In this document: positions 44,229-53,114 of the stretch, one piece after another
Layout: the number at the start of each line of letters is the position of its first letter
Numbering within the stretch: position 1 is the first letter of the stretch
Assembly (NCBI RefSeq): GCF_902141845.1
Contig: NZ_CABFPH010000026.1
Coordinates: forward strand, 1-62,021
Direction of reading: 5' to 3'
Source: Methylobacterium symbioticum
GTDB taxonomy: Bacteria; Pseudomonadota; Alphaproteobacteria; Rhizobiales; Beijerinckiaceae
Length of the DNA: 62,021 nt
Made by a program: the position numbers and the translations under genes
The notes under the pieces: generated by a model
Databases searched by the model: none
What the model was told of the DNA's origin: nothing
What the model saw: the letters and a program-made list of their open reading frames with translations, nothing else

Positions 44229-44881
44229 CGGCCGTCATCCTGTTCGGCACCGGCTCGCCGGTGATCGTCGATGTCGAAGAGAGCGTCCACCGGGCCGGGC
44301 ACGCCGTCGCGGCGGGCATCCGGAACCGGGCCGGCCCCTGTCATCTGCCGAGCGATCTGATCGTCCGCGACGTCGCGGCGATCGAGCCGCATTGGCTCGC
44401 CTCACCCTTCCTGGTCCCGCTCTTCACGCCGGGCCACCGGCAGGCCGCGCTGGGCGAGGCCCGGGCGGCCGGCTTCACCGAGGCCTGGACACTGATCGAC
44501 CCGAGCGTGCCCGCGCCGCGGCGCATCGCGATCGGCAAGGGCAGTTACGTCAATGCTGGCTGCAGCCTTGGCAGCGCGTCGGAGATCGGGGATTTCGTGT
44601 TCGTGAATCGCGGCGCGAGCCTCGGCCATCACGCCCGCATCGGCGATTTCGCCTCGATCGGGCCGGGCGTCGTGATCGCCGGCCATGTCACACTCGGCCG
44701 CGGCGTCGTGATCGGGGCCGGCGCCACCGTGCTGCCCGAGCTGACGATCGGCGACAACGCCGTGGTGGGCGGCGGTGCGGTCGTGACGCGGGACGTGCCG
44801 CCAGCGAGTCTCGTCGTCGGCAATCCGGCACGCGTGGTCCGCAGCGCGATCGGGGGCTATCGGGGATTGACCGTCGCGTGA
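44225..44881 (+). CDS. NeuD/PglB-type sugar acetyltransferase
   Basis: The 218-residue protein has an N-terminal Rossmann-like domain (AVILFGTGSPVIVDVEESV) and a C-terminal left-handed beta helix of hexapeptide repeats (IAIGKGSYVNAGCSLGSASE, VIAGHVTLGRGVVIGAGATV). His residues in GASLGHHARIGDF fit the catalytic base of the family. It most likely acetylates the amino group created by the preceding aminotransferase. It overlaps both neighbours (ATGA upstream, GTGA downstream), so the operon is tightly coupled. Confidence 0.87.
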   Translation: MTAVILFGTGSPVIVDVEESVHRAGHAVAAGIRNRAGPCHLPSDLIVRDVAAIEPHWLASPFLVPLFTPGHRQAALGEARAAGFTEAWTLIDPSVPAPRRIAIGKGSYVNAGCSLGSASEIGDFVFVNRGASLGHHARIGDFASIGPGVVIAGHVTLGRGVVIGAGATVLPELTIGDNAVVGGGAVVTRDVPPASLVVGNPARVVRSAIGGYRGLTVA

Positions 44882-47238
44882 GCAAGCCGGTCGTCCACCT
44901 CTATACGGTGTGCTGGGACGAAGCCGATATGCTCGGCTTCTTCTTCCGTCACTACGATCCCTGGGTCGACCGCTACGTCATCTACGACGACGGCTCGACC
45001 GACGGCTCCATCGACATCCTGCGCAGCCATCCCAAGGTCGAGTTGCGCCGCTTCGAGCGGGTCGATCCGGATTCCTTCGTCCTCTCCCACAAGGCGATGC
45101 AGGACGAGGCCTGGAAGGAGAGCCGCGGCCGGGCGGATTGGGTCGTCGTCACCGCCATCGACGAGCACCTGCACGTCCGGGGCCGACCCATGGCCGAGTA
45201 CCTGGCCGCGCCGGACACGCGGGCCGCGACCATCCTGCCGGCGCTCGGCTTCGATATGAATCATCCCGTGATGCCCGCCGATCACGGCGTGCTGGTCGAG
45301 CGGATCGTTCGCGGGCGGCCGCGCATCGCTTTCAACAAGCTCAGCATCTTCCGACCCGACGCGGTGCGCGAGACCGGCTTCGGCCCCGGCCGGCACGCCG
45401 CGGAGCCCGTCGGCGATCTGCGGCTCCCCCTGCGCGACACCGTGATGCTCTGGCACTACAAGCATCTCGGCTTCGAGCGGAACGCGGCGCGCGAGGCCGA
45501 GCAGGCCCTCCGCCTCGGTGCCACCGACGTCGCCCGGGACTACGGCCAGCACTACCGCTGGTCGAAGGCGCGCTTGCGCGCCTTCTGGGACGAGATGGAG
45601 CAGGAGGCGGTCGACCTCACCGCGCCCGATTTGGAGCCGGACCGGATCTGCGTCGGCCCGCTCTGGTGGACGGCGCGAGCGGACATCGTCCGTCGCGGTC
45701 CACGGGACCGCGTCGTGGCGGCACCGGCCGCCGCACCCCTCGTCTCGGTTCTGGTGAAGTCCTACAACCATGCCGCCTTCGTTCGGCAGACGATCGAGAG
45801 CGTCCTGAGCCAGTCGCTCCAGGATTTCGAGATCGTGGTGACCGATGACGGCTCGACCGATGGGACCTGCGAGATCCTGCGCGGCTTCGACGATCCGCGC
45901 CTGCATCTGACGGCCTCGCCCCGCAACGCCGGGATCTCGGCGGCGATGAACGCCACCGTCGGCCGGGCCCGCGGCCGCTACCTGGCGATCCTCAACTCGG
46001 ACGATTGGGCCTTGCCCGGCCGGCTCGAACGTCAGGTCGCGTTCCTTGAGGCCAACCCGCAGGTCTCGCTCCTCTTCGGCATGCCGCGTCCCGTCGATGA
46101 GGCCGGCCAGCCGACCCAGGCCTTCAACGATTTCCGGGCGCCCCTGCGCTGGCCGGATTTCTCGCGCCGCACCTGGCTGCGGGCCTTCTTCTTCGAGGGC
46201 AATTGTCTCTGCGCCCCGAGCGCCATGATCCGCCGCGAGGCCTACGCAGCAGCGGGCGCCTACGATCCGCGGCTCACCAATCTGCAGGATCTCGACATGT
46301 GGATCCGCATGCTGGCGGAGGGCCACGCCATCCATGTGCTGCCCGACGAGCTCACCGCGTTCCGGATCCACCCCGGCGGGGGCAATACGAGCGCGCGGCC
46401 GGAGGCGCGGTTGCGCACCCCGTTCGAGACGATCCAGATCCTTCACCGCTACGCCAGCTTCGACGCGGACCTCTTTGAGGAGGTGTTCGGCGGCTCGGAG
46501 GCCGGCGCCTTCGACCCGGCCGATCCCGTTCCCCTGCGCGTCGCCGCCCTCGCTGCCGGGATCCCGAGCGTCGCGCACCGGAACCTCGCACTGGCGCTCC
46601 TCTTCGCGCATGCCCGGACTTCGGACGATTACCAGCGACTGCGCGACCTGTCGGGAACCCTCGACGCGCTCAATGTGCGGGCGGTCGATGAGCGCGATGG
46701 ACGGATCGCCGGCCTCAACGGACTGCTTGCTGACCGCGATGCTTGGATCGCCGGCCTCAACGGACGGCTGGCCGACCGCGATGTTCGGATCGCTGGCCTC
46801 GACGGTTTGCTCGCCGAGCGCGAGGCCGGAATCGCATCCCTCGACGGGTCGCTCGCCGCGCGCGATGCGCGGATCGCCGATCTCGCCGGCTTGCTTGCCG
46901 ACCGCGAAGGTGCACTCGCTGCCACCGAGGCGGCGCTCTCGCAGACAAGGGCCGAACGGACGGCGTTGGACGCGCGCCTGTCCGATGCGGAGGTCCTGCT
47001 CGCAGGCCACCGGACCGATCTGCTGCACGCGCGCGGAGATAGGCGGGCTCTGGAGAAGCGACTCCGCGAGGCGACGGCGTCGTGCGAGGCTCTTGAAGCC
47101 GACCGGATGCGAGACGAGGCGGCGACGCGCGACCTCGAGGCTCGGCTGGCCGCGGCGCTCGCCTCCCGGGAGCGCATGCGCAGATCGCTCTCCTGGCGCC
47201 TGACGACCCCGCTGCGCTGGATCGGACGCGGGCGGTGA
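44878..47238 (+). CDS. Two-domain glycosyltransferase with coiled-coil repeat tail
   Basis: The GTG at 44878 overlaps the previous stop and gives 786 residues. Domain 1 (about 1-230) is a GT2-like family (VHLYTVCWDEADMLGFFFRH, YDDGSTDGS). Domain 2 (about 287-520) is a classical GT2 (VSVLVKSYNHAAFVRQTIES, VTDDGSTDGT, LNSDDW). Residues about 605-690 are six 14-residue tandem repeats of the type DRDxxIAGLxGLLA. A longer Ala/Arg/Glu coiled coil and a C-terminal RRSLSWRLTTPLRWIGR, common in surface glycosyltransferases, follow. It probably transfers the amino sugar made by the operon; the tail may oligomerise it or measure glycan length. Confidence 0.85.
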   Translation: MSKPVVHLYTVCWDEADMLGFFFRHYDPWVDRYVIYDDGSTDGSIDILRSHPKVELRRFERVDPDSFVLSHKAMQDEAWKESRGRADWVVVTAIDEHLHVRGRPMAEYLAAPDTRAATILPALGFDMNHPVMPADHGVLVERIVRGRPRIAFNKLSIFRPDAVRETGFGPGRHAAEPVGDLRLPLRDTVMLWHYKHLGFERNAAREAEQALRLGATDVARDYGQHYRWSKARLRAFWDEMEQEAVDLTAPDLEPDRICVGPLWWTARADIVRRGPRDRVVAAPAAAPLVSVLVKSYNHAAFVRQTIESVLSQSLQDFEIVVTDDGSTDGTCEILRGFDDPRLHLTASPRNAGISAAMNATVGRARGRYLAILNSDDWALPGRLERQVAFLEANPQVSLLFGMPRPVDEAGQPTQAFNDFRAPLRWPDFSRRTWLRAFFFEGNCLCAPSAMIRREAYAAAGAYDPRLTNLQDLDMWIRMLAEGHAIHVLPDELTAFRIHPGGGNTSARPEARLRTPFETIQILHRYASFDADLFEEVFGGSEAGAFDPADPVPLRVAALAAGIPSVAHRNLALALLFAHARTSDDYQRLRDLSGTLDALNVRAVDERDGRIAGLNGLLADRDAWIAGLNGRLADRDVRIAGLDGLLAEREAGIASLDGSLAARDARIADLAGLLADREGALAATEAALSQTRAERTALDARLSDAEVLLAGHRTDLLHARGDRRALEKRLREATASCEALEADRMRDEAATRDLEARLAAALASRERMRRSLSWRLTTPLRWIGRGR
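46690..46941 (+). repeat. Six 42-bp tandem repeats inside the glycosyltransferase
   Basis: Units of 42 bases start at 46690, 46732, 46774, 46816, 46858 and 46900, each beginning with GA(G/C)CGCGA or GCGCGCGA and coding for 14 residues. The first three copies are the most alike, and divergence grows toward the sixth. Confidence 0.8.
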
Positions 47239-47576
47239 GGTCCTGCTCGACGGCGTATGGGAAAGCCCCCCGGAATCGCTGCCTGCCCCGGAGAGACCTA
47301 TCAAACGTAGCAGTCGTGGATATGCCGAATTATCCCGTCTGGATATTCCACAAAACCCCAATCAGATCAGGAGCAATCGGGCCTAAATTCGGGATGTTGT
47401 CCATAAGTCTGAGAAAATCGTGATAAAATCATCACAATAAGGCCCATACATTGCGCACACTTGATCTCTTGCAGGGATGAAAGTTGAGCCGCCGCTACTG
47501 CCAATTTACAAGGCTTTCAGCCGCCTAATCCTGATGCGGCCCAACCATCAAACAATTCATATCCTTGGGGGGAGCC
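47239..47576. promoter_or_regulatory. AT-rich intergenic region before the autotransporter
   Basis: This 338-base spacer has no gene and is distinctly AT-rich from 47320 to 47460. It includes an inverted repeat GTGAT-AAAATC-ATCAC (47420-47435), which has CRP/FNR-like half-sites but not their usual spacing. GGGGGGAG at 47567-47574 is the likely ribosome binding site for the GTG at 47577. Confidence 0.5.
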
Positions 47577-50500
47577 GTGTCTCGTATCGGGTCGCCGCTG
47601 CGTCGGTCTCTATTGCTGAGCGTGCCCGCCTGGGCCGCATTGCTCAGTGGTGCCAGGGCCGATTGCACGCCAACCGTTCCAGCGAATGGCCAGACGGTGA
47701 ACTGCACCGGCTCGTCCGCAGCCTTCATCGCTCCGACCGGCGTCAGTGGACTGACGGTGAACGTGCAGAGCGGCGCGTCGGTCGCTTCGACCCAGACGAG
47801 CGCCGGCACGAATCCAAGCTTCACCAATGTCCGCGTGAACGGGACGAGCACCGTCAACAATGCGGGCACGATCTCGAACACGGCGCCGTTGAATCGGGAC
47901 AATTTCGGCGTCAACCTCGCCGGCGACCGCTCGACCCTCAACAACAGCGGCACGATCACGCTGACAGCGCCGGCAGGCAACACGACGACGCGGATCTACG
48001 GCGCCTATTCGAGCGCGCCGAACGGGTCGCAATACGCCAGCACGACGGTCAACAACAGCGGCACGATCAGCGTGACGCAGAACGGCAACGGTATCGCCCG
48101 GGGCATCTACTCGGGTGAGAACACCACGCTGTTCACCATCACCAATACAGGCCTGATCCAGGCGACCCGCGGGACGAGCGCCACCGCGACGACCTCCGTC
48201 GTGGCCGGCATCGATTCCGACGACGACACCGACCGTCTGGTCGTGAATAACGGCGTGGGCGGCCGCATCGCCGCGACCGGCACGAATACGCGCGCGGTCA
48301 ACGGGCGGGCGGCGCAGTTCGAGATCAACAACAGCGGGACGATCGAGAACACCACGGCCGGCGAGGCCGCGATTGCCACCTTCGCGCTCAATGCGGGCAA
48401 TGCCGGCGACGCAACGACGGTGCGGGCCTACAACACCGTAATCAACAATACAGCCACCGGCGTCATCAACGGCGATGTGCGCAACACCGATCAGGATCTT
48501 CAGACCGCCACGACCGCCGTCAACCTGCGCCGCACCGGCACTCTCAACAATGCCGGCACCATCAACGGCAACGTCGTCTTCGGCGGCGGCAGCCAGACAG
48601 TGAACAATACGGGCCGGATCAGCGGAAACATCAGCTTCCTGGACGTCGCCGGCACCGTCAACACGGTGAATCTCGGCACCGGTTCCAGCATCGGCGGCAA
48701 CATCTCGGCGCGCGGGCTCGGCACCAACGCCCTCAACCTCTCCGGCACCGGCACCCTCACCGGCACGCTCAGCGGCTTCACCAGCCTGACCGAGACCGCG
48801 GGCGCCTGGACGCTGGGCTCCGGATCGACCCAGACCCTGTCGGGCAACCTCACCGTCGCCGGTGGGACCCTGACCCTGGCAGCGGGATCGACCCAGAATG
48901 TCGGCGGCGTGATCCAGGTCACCGGGGCCGGCGCACAGCTCGTCGTCAACAACACATTGACGAACAAGACCGTCAATCTCTCAGGGTCCAACACCACCGT
49001 CGTCAACAACGGCACGCTCACTGGCACCGGCTCGGCCGGCCGCGCCAACACCGCAGCAACCCGCGTCTACGGCGTGCTCGCCAATTCCACCGGCGCCGAC
49101 TTCCAGAACGTCCGGGTGATCAACAACGGCACCATCGCCGTAACCGAGAACGGCATCGGCATCTCGCGCGGCATCTATGCGGGCGAGAACATCGCCTCGA
49201 TGACGGTGAGCAATACCGGCCTCATCTCCGCGACGCGCTCGACCACGAGCACCGGCACTGCGGCGGTCGCCGCCATCGATTCGGATGACGACGTCGCGGC
49301 GCTCACCGTGATCAACCGCGCCGGCGGCGGCATCACCGGTACGGGAACCGGCGTGCGGGCGATCCAGGGGCGGGCGCAGAGCTTCACCATTCTCAACGAG
49401 GGCACGATCACCGGCCCCGCCGGTGGCCAGGCGATCGTGGTCTACGGGGCCGGCAACGCCACGCTTACCAATGCCGCCAGCGGCATCATCACGGGCGACG
49501 TGCGCTTCACGGATACCGACCCGCAGAATGCGACCACGGCGAACCGCCGCAACAGCACCACAACCAATGCGGGCCGCATCGCTGGCAACGTGCTCTACGG
49601 CATGGGCAACCACACCCTGACCAATACCGGCACGATCACGGGGGGCATCACCTTCTCGGACGTGGCGGCGAGTCGCAACACGGTCAATCTCGGCACCGGG
49701 TCGGCGATCGGGGGAGCCATCACGGCCACCGGGCGCGGCACCAATGCCCTCACTCTCTCGGGCACCGGGACGCTCGCGAGCAACGTCGTCGGCTTCACGA
49801 CTCTGCGCGAGACGGATGGCGCCTGGACGCTGGCCGCCGGAACCAGCCAAAGCTTCTCCGGCGGCGCCACCGTCGCTGGCGGTAGCCTGACGGTGAATTC
49901 GGTGCTCACCGCGAACACCGCGGTGAGTGCCGAGGCTTCGATCAGCGGCACCGGCCGCATCGTCGGGAGCCTCGCCAATGCCGGCACCGTGGCGCCCGGC
50001 AGCGCTGGCGCCCCTTACGGGACCCTGACGGTGGCGGGCAACTACACGCAGCAGCCGGGCGGGACCCTGCTCACCGCCGCCGCGGCGGACGGCAGCAACG
50101 CGCGGCTCGCGGTGACGGGCAACGCCCAGCTCGCCGGCACGGCGAACCTCCAGCTCGCCGGGAGCTACCTCGTTCCGGGCACGCGCTACACGGTGGTCAC
50201 AGCAGGCGGCGGCGTGAGCGGCGGTTTCTCGGCGGTGACGACGAGCCCGCTGCCGACCCTGATCGCGGCCACCGCCTCGACGGATGCCAACAACGCCTAC
50301 GTCACGCTCACCCAGCAGAGCTTCGCCCTGGTCGGCCAGACTGCGAACCAGCGCAGCGCCGCCCGCGGCCTCGATGCGGCGCTCGCCGGCAACAATGCCG
50401 CGCTCGCGGTCATCGACAACCGCAGCGACGCCGCCAACGCAGCCCTGCTCGACCGCGTGGCGGGCCAGGCCTACGCCTCGCTCGCCGATCCGCAGCTGCG

Positions 50501-51497
50501 CTCGGGCCGCGCCTTCGGCAGCCAGTTGATGGCGCGTGCCTACGCGGCGGGCCAGGAGACGGGCCCGACGAGCTTCACTCTGCCACCCGCCGTCTACGCC
50601 GCCGACCTGCCGAACCGCGGGCCGGTGCCGGAGCCGAAGCAGATCGTGACCAACCGCGGCTACGGCCTCTGGGCCACCGGCTACGGACAGTTCGGCAGCG
50701 TCGACGGCACCGCCAACGCGGCCGGCCGCAGCGAGACGGTCGCCGGACTTGCCACGGGCATCGACTTCCATCCCCAGGTCGGCACCGTGCTCGGCATCGC
50801 GGCCGGCTACGGCTCGGTCGATGTCAGCCTCAACCGGACCGGCGAGCGCGCCCACACCGACAATGCCCAGGTCGGCGTCTATGGCGGGTTCACCGACGGG
50901 GCGCTCTACGCCAACGCGGCGCTCGGCTATGCCCGCGCCGATGGCCGGGTCACGCGCAGCATCGGCCTGCCCGCACTGCAGCCCGGCGGAACGCGCGGTG
51001 CGGTCGGCGGCGACCAGTTCATCTCCGCGGCTGAACTCGGATACCGTGTGACGGTGGCGCCCGGCGCCCTGCTCGCGCCCTTCGTCGGCTTCCAGGTCAA
51101 CACCTTCGATCAGGACCGCGTGCGGGAAACCGGGGTCGGCCCCTTCGACCTGACCGTCGCCGCCAAGAGCTTCCTGTCGGCCCGCGCCCTCGTCGGCGGC
51201 CGCCTGGAAACGGTGACGACCGTCTTCGGCGGCCGTCCGGTGTCCTTGTGGGTGAAGGCGGCCTATGTGCACGACTTCGCCGACGTGAGCCGCACGATCA
51301 GCGAGACCTTCGCGCTCGCGCCCACGGTGCCCTTCCTGATCGGTGGACGGCGACTGTCCCGCGACCGCGCCCTCGTCGGGGCCGGCCTCGGCATGGAACT
51401 CGCTCCGGGGCTGACCGGCTTCGTCAGCTACGACGCGGAGCTCGCCTCGACTGACACGATCCAGGCGGTGCGCGGCGGTTTGCGCTACGCTTTCTGA
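47577..51497 (+). CDS. Autotransporter outer-membrane beta-barrel protein (type Va secretion)
   Basis: The 1306-residue protein starts with a signal peptide (VSRIGSPLRRSLLLSVPAWA, cleavage probably after residue 28, ARA). A Thr/Asn/Gly-rich passenger of beta-helix repeats follows (to about 850; VNNSGTI, TNTGLI, NNAGTI). The C-terminal autotransporter barrel runs from about 1027 (GYGLWATGYGQFGSVDGTA) to a terminal aromatic residue (GGLRYAF). No protease or lipase catalytic motif is visible, so an adhesin role is likely. The passenger contains two similar blocks (about 139-430 and 496-770). The GTG at 47577 is chosen for its strong upstream GGGGGGAG; a TTG at 47565 overlaps that site. Confidence 0.9.
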   Translation: MSRIGSPLRRSLLLSVPAWAALLSGARADCTPTVPANGQTVNCTGSSAAFIAPTGVSGLTVNVQSGASVASTQTSAGTNPSFTNVRVNGTSTVNNAGTISNTAPLNRDNFGVNLAGDRSTLNNSGTITLTAPAGNTTTRIYGAYSSAPNGSQYASTTVNNSGTISVTQNGNGIARGIYSGENTTLFTITNTGLIQATRGTSATATTSVVAGIDSDDDTDRLVVNNGVGGRIAATGTNTRAVNGRAAQFEINNSGTIENTTAGEAAIATFALNAGNAGDATTVRAYNTVINNTATGVINGDVRNTDQDLQTATTAVNLRRTGTLNNAGTINGNVVFGGGSQTVNNTGRISGNISFLDVAGTVNTVNLGTGSSIGGNISARGLGTNALNLSGTGTLTGTLSGFTSLTETAGAWTLGSGSTQTLSGNLTVAGGTLTLAAGSTQNVGGVIQVTGAGAQLVVNNTLTNKTVNLSGSNTTVVNNGTLTGTGSAGRANTAATRVYGVLANSTGADFQNVRVINNGTIAVTENGIGISRGIYAGENIASMTVSNTGLISATRSTTSTGTAAVAAIDSDDDVAALTVINRAGGGITGTGTGVRAIQGRAQSFTILNEGTITGPAGGQAIVVYGAGNATLTNAASGIITGDVRFTDTDPQNATTANRRNSTTTNAGRIAGNVLYGMGNHTLTNTGTITGGITFSDVAASRNTVNLGTGSAIGGAITATGRGTNALTLSGTGTLASNVVGFTTLRETDGAWTLAAGTSQSFSGGATVAGGSLTVNSVLTANTAVSAEASISGTGRIVGSLANAGTVAPGSAGAPYGTLTVAGNYTQQPGGTLLTAAAADGSNARLAVTGNAQLAGTANLQLAGSYLVPGTRYTVVTAGGGVSGGFSAVTTSPLPTLIAATASTDANNAYVTLTQQSFALVGQTANQRSAARGLDAALAGNNAALAVIDNRSDAANAALLDRVAGQAYASLADPQLRSGRAFGSQLMARAYAAGQETGPTSFTLPPAVYAADLPNRGPVPEPKQIVTNRGYGLWATGYGQFGSVDGTANAAGRSETVAGLATGIDFHPQVGTVLGIAAGYGSVDVSLNRTGERAHTDNAQVGVYGGFTDGALYANAALGYARADGRVTRSIGLPALQPGGTRGAVGGDQFISAAELGYRVTVAPGALLAPFVGFQVNTFDQDRVRETGVGPFDLTVAAKSFLSARALVGGRLETVTTVFGGRPVSLWVKAAYVHDFADVSRTISETFALAPTVPFLIGGRRLSRDRALVGAGLGMELAPGLTGFVSYDAELASTDTIQAVRGGLRYAF

Positions 51498-51504
51498 TGA
51501 CCGG

Positions 51505-51534
51505 GCGGCGGGGTGACGCCAGTCGCCCCGCCGT
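51505..51534 (+). terminator. GC-rich hairpin after the autotransporter
   Basis: CGGCGGGG pairs with CCCCGCCG around a loop of about 12 bases, and a seven-T run begins 13 bases later. It could end or attenuate the autotransporter transcript before the sulfotransferase genes. Confidence 0.45.
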
Positions 51535-51553
51535 TCCAAAGCCAGGTTTTTTT

Positions 51554-52318
51554 ATGTTCGCCCAGCTCTTTCGACGCCGGACGTCCCCCGCCTCGCCGCT
51601 GGATAGGCCGTCGCCCGCGACGCGAGGTTATGCCGTTTGCACGCTGCCCCGCTCGGGCAGCAACGTCTTCTGCGATCTTCTCGGCAGCACCGGCTCGCTC
51701 GGACGGCCGCGCGAGTACTTCAACGGCGCGGCCCGGCGCACCTATGACGATCCCACCTATCCCGACGATCCGCAGGCGCAGATCGGCCGCATCCTGACCA
51801 TGGGCGCGACGCCGAACGGGATCTATGCCCTGAAGGTCTTTCCCGGCCTGCACGACCTCGTCGCGCCGCACCTGCGCTGGATGGAGGTTCTGCCGAACCT
51901 CAGCTTCATCCGCTTCCGGCGCGGGGACGTCCTCGGGCAGGCGGTCTCCTGGGTGCGGGCAAACCAGACGCAGCAATTTCGCAGTTCCGATCCTCGCAAG
52001 GGCGAACTGTCCTACGATGCCGACGCAATCGGCCTGCGGCTCCGGCAGATCTGCCAGCGCAACGCGCGCTGGGACATGTTCTTCGCCCGCACGGGGCTGC
52101 CGGCGCTCGACGTGACCTATGAGGATTTCCTGGCGGACCCGGACCGCGAGGTCGGACGTGTCGCGGCGTTCATCGGCATCGCGGAATGGGGCCGGGTCGA
52201 TCTCGACGGCTCGCATTTCCGGAGACAGCGCGACGAATCGAGTGCCGCCTGGTGCGACCGCTTCCGGGCCGAGCGCGGCGATCCGAACCAGATCGATCCC
52301 TTCCTGGATCCGGTGTGA
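51554..52318 (+). CDS. Stf0-type sulfotransferase, copy 1
   Basis: The 254-residue protein begins its core with GYAVCTLPRSGSNVFCDLLG, which matches the phosphosulfate-binding loop of Stf0 trehalose/sugar sulfotransferases. REYFNGAARR, FPGLHDLVAPHL, RRGDVLGQAVSWVRA (sulfate/PAP contact region) and LDVTYEDFLADP follow. It would transfer sulfate from PAPS to a sugar hydroxyl in the cytoplasm. The ATG at 51554 has AGG eight bases upstream; an ATG at 51497 that overlaps the autotransporter stop is the alternative. The next gene is its paralogue, ten bases downstream. Confidence 0.85.
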   Translation: MFAQLFRRRTSPASPLDRPSPATRGYAVCTLPRSGSNVFCDLLGSTGSLGRPREYFNGAARRTYDDPTYPDDPQAQIGRILTMGATPNGIYALKVFPGLHDLVAPHLRWMEVLPNLSFIRFRRGDVLGQAVSWVRANQTQQFRSSDPRKGELSYDADAIGLRLRQICQRNARWDMFFARTGLPALDVTYEDFLADPDREVGRVAAFIGIAEWGRVDLDGSHFRRQRDESSAAWCDRFRAERGDPNQIDPFLDPV

Positions 52319-52328
52319 GGCGCCAGCC

Positions 52329-53114
52329 ATGCGGTTGATCGCACGTCTGCTGTCGCGTGGGACCCAACCCGCGAGCCAGCCCACCACGGAGCGCGACGCC
52401 CCGGCCACCCGCGGCTACGCCGTCTGCGGTGCGCCCCGCTCGGGCAGCAACTATTTCTGCGAGGTCCTGAGCAGCACCGGCGTCCTCGGGCACCCGCGCG
52501 AGTATTTCAATGGGGCTGTGCGGCGGCAGCGGGACGATCCCACCTATCCCGACGATCCGCAGGCGCAGATCGGCCGCATCCTGACCATGGGCGCGACGCC
52601 GAACGGTGTCTACGCGCTGAAACTCTTCCCGGGTCTGTTCGACACCGTCGCACCGCATCTCAAGCTCACCGAGGCTTTGCCGAACCTCACCTTCGTGCGG
52701 CTGCGCCGAGATGACGTTCTGGGTCAGGCGATCTCCTGGGTTCGCTCGATCCAGTCCCGGCAGTTCCGCTCGACCGAGGCGGCGCAGGGCGAGATCCGAT
52801 ACGACGCCGAGACGATCCGCCTCTATGTCGGACAGGTCTGCCAGCGCAACGCGCGCTGGGACATGTTCTTCGCCCGCACCGGCATCGCACCCCTGACGAT
52901 CACCTACGAGGATCTGGCGAGCGACCCGCAGCAGGCCGTCGGCCGGGTCGCCGACGCCCTCGGCATCTCGCCGCGCCCCCGCATTGCCTCGGAGCGCGTG
53001 CATTTGCGGGTCCAGCGGGACAACGAGAGCCGGGCTTGGCGCGAGCGCTTCATCGCCGAATGCGGCGACCGGAACTACATCGACAGCGCCGATCTGCTCG
53101 CACGCACGCTCTGA
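52329..53114 (+). CDS. Stf0-type sulfotransferase, copy 2
   Basis: The 261-residue paralogue of the preceding gene has the same core (GYAVCGAPRSGSNYFCEVLS, REYFNGAVRR, RRDDVLGQAISWVRS, LTITYEDLASDP). Both contain an identical 74-base stretch (51746-51819 and 52533-52606). Another block of about 42 identical bases codes for CQRNARWDMFFART. This indicates tandem duplication with recent conversion or strong constraint. The proteins differ elsewhere, so the two may have different acceptors. It is probably co-transcribed with copy 1. Confidence 0.85.
   Translation: MRLIARLLSRGTQPASQPTTERDAPATRGYAVCGAPRSGSNYFCEVLSSTGVLGHPREYFNGAVRRQRDDPTYPDDPQAQIGRILTMGATPNGVYALKLFPGLFDTVAPHLKLTEALPNLTFVRLRRDDVLGQAISWVRSIQSRQFRSTEAAQGEIRYDAETIRLYVGQVCQRNARWDMFFARTGIAPLTITYEDLASDPQQAVGRVADALGISPRPRIASERVHLRVQRDNESRAWRERFIAECGDRNYIDSADLLARTL

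Noticed and set aside
46690..46941. Regular 42-base repeats considered as a CRISPR-like array
   Set aside because: There are no unique spacers between repeats, the units are adjacent and keep the reading frame of a glycosyltransferase, and no cas gene is near.
47420..47435. GTGAT-N6-ATCAC as a CRP or FNR binding site
   Set aside because: The spacing of the half-sites differs from both consensus sites (TGTGA-N6-TCACA and TTGAT-N4-ATCAA), so it is reported only as an inverted repeat.
48981..51539. An 852-codon frame antisense to the autotransporter
   Set aside because: Low-complexity Arg/Gly/Ala composition and no recognisable fold; the plus-strand autotransporter has a full barrel and signal peptide.
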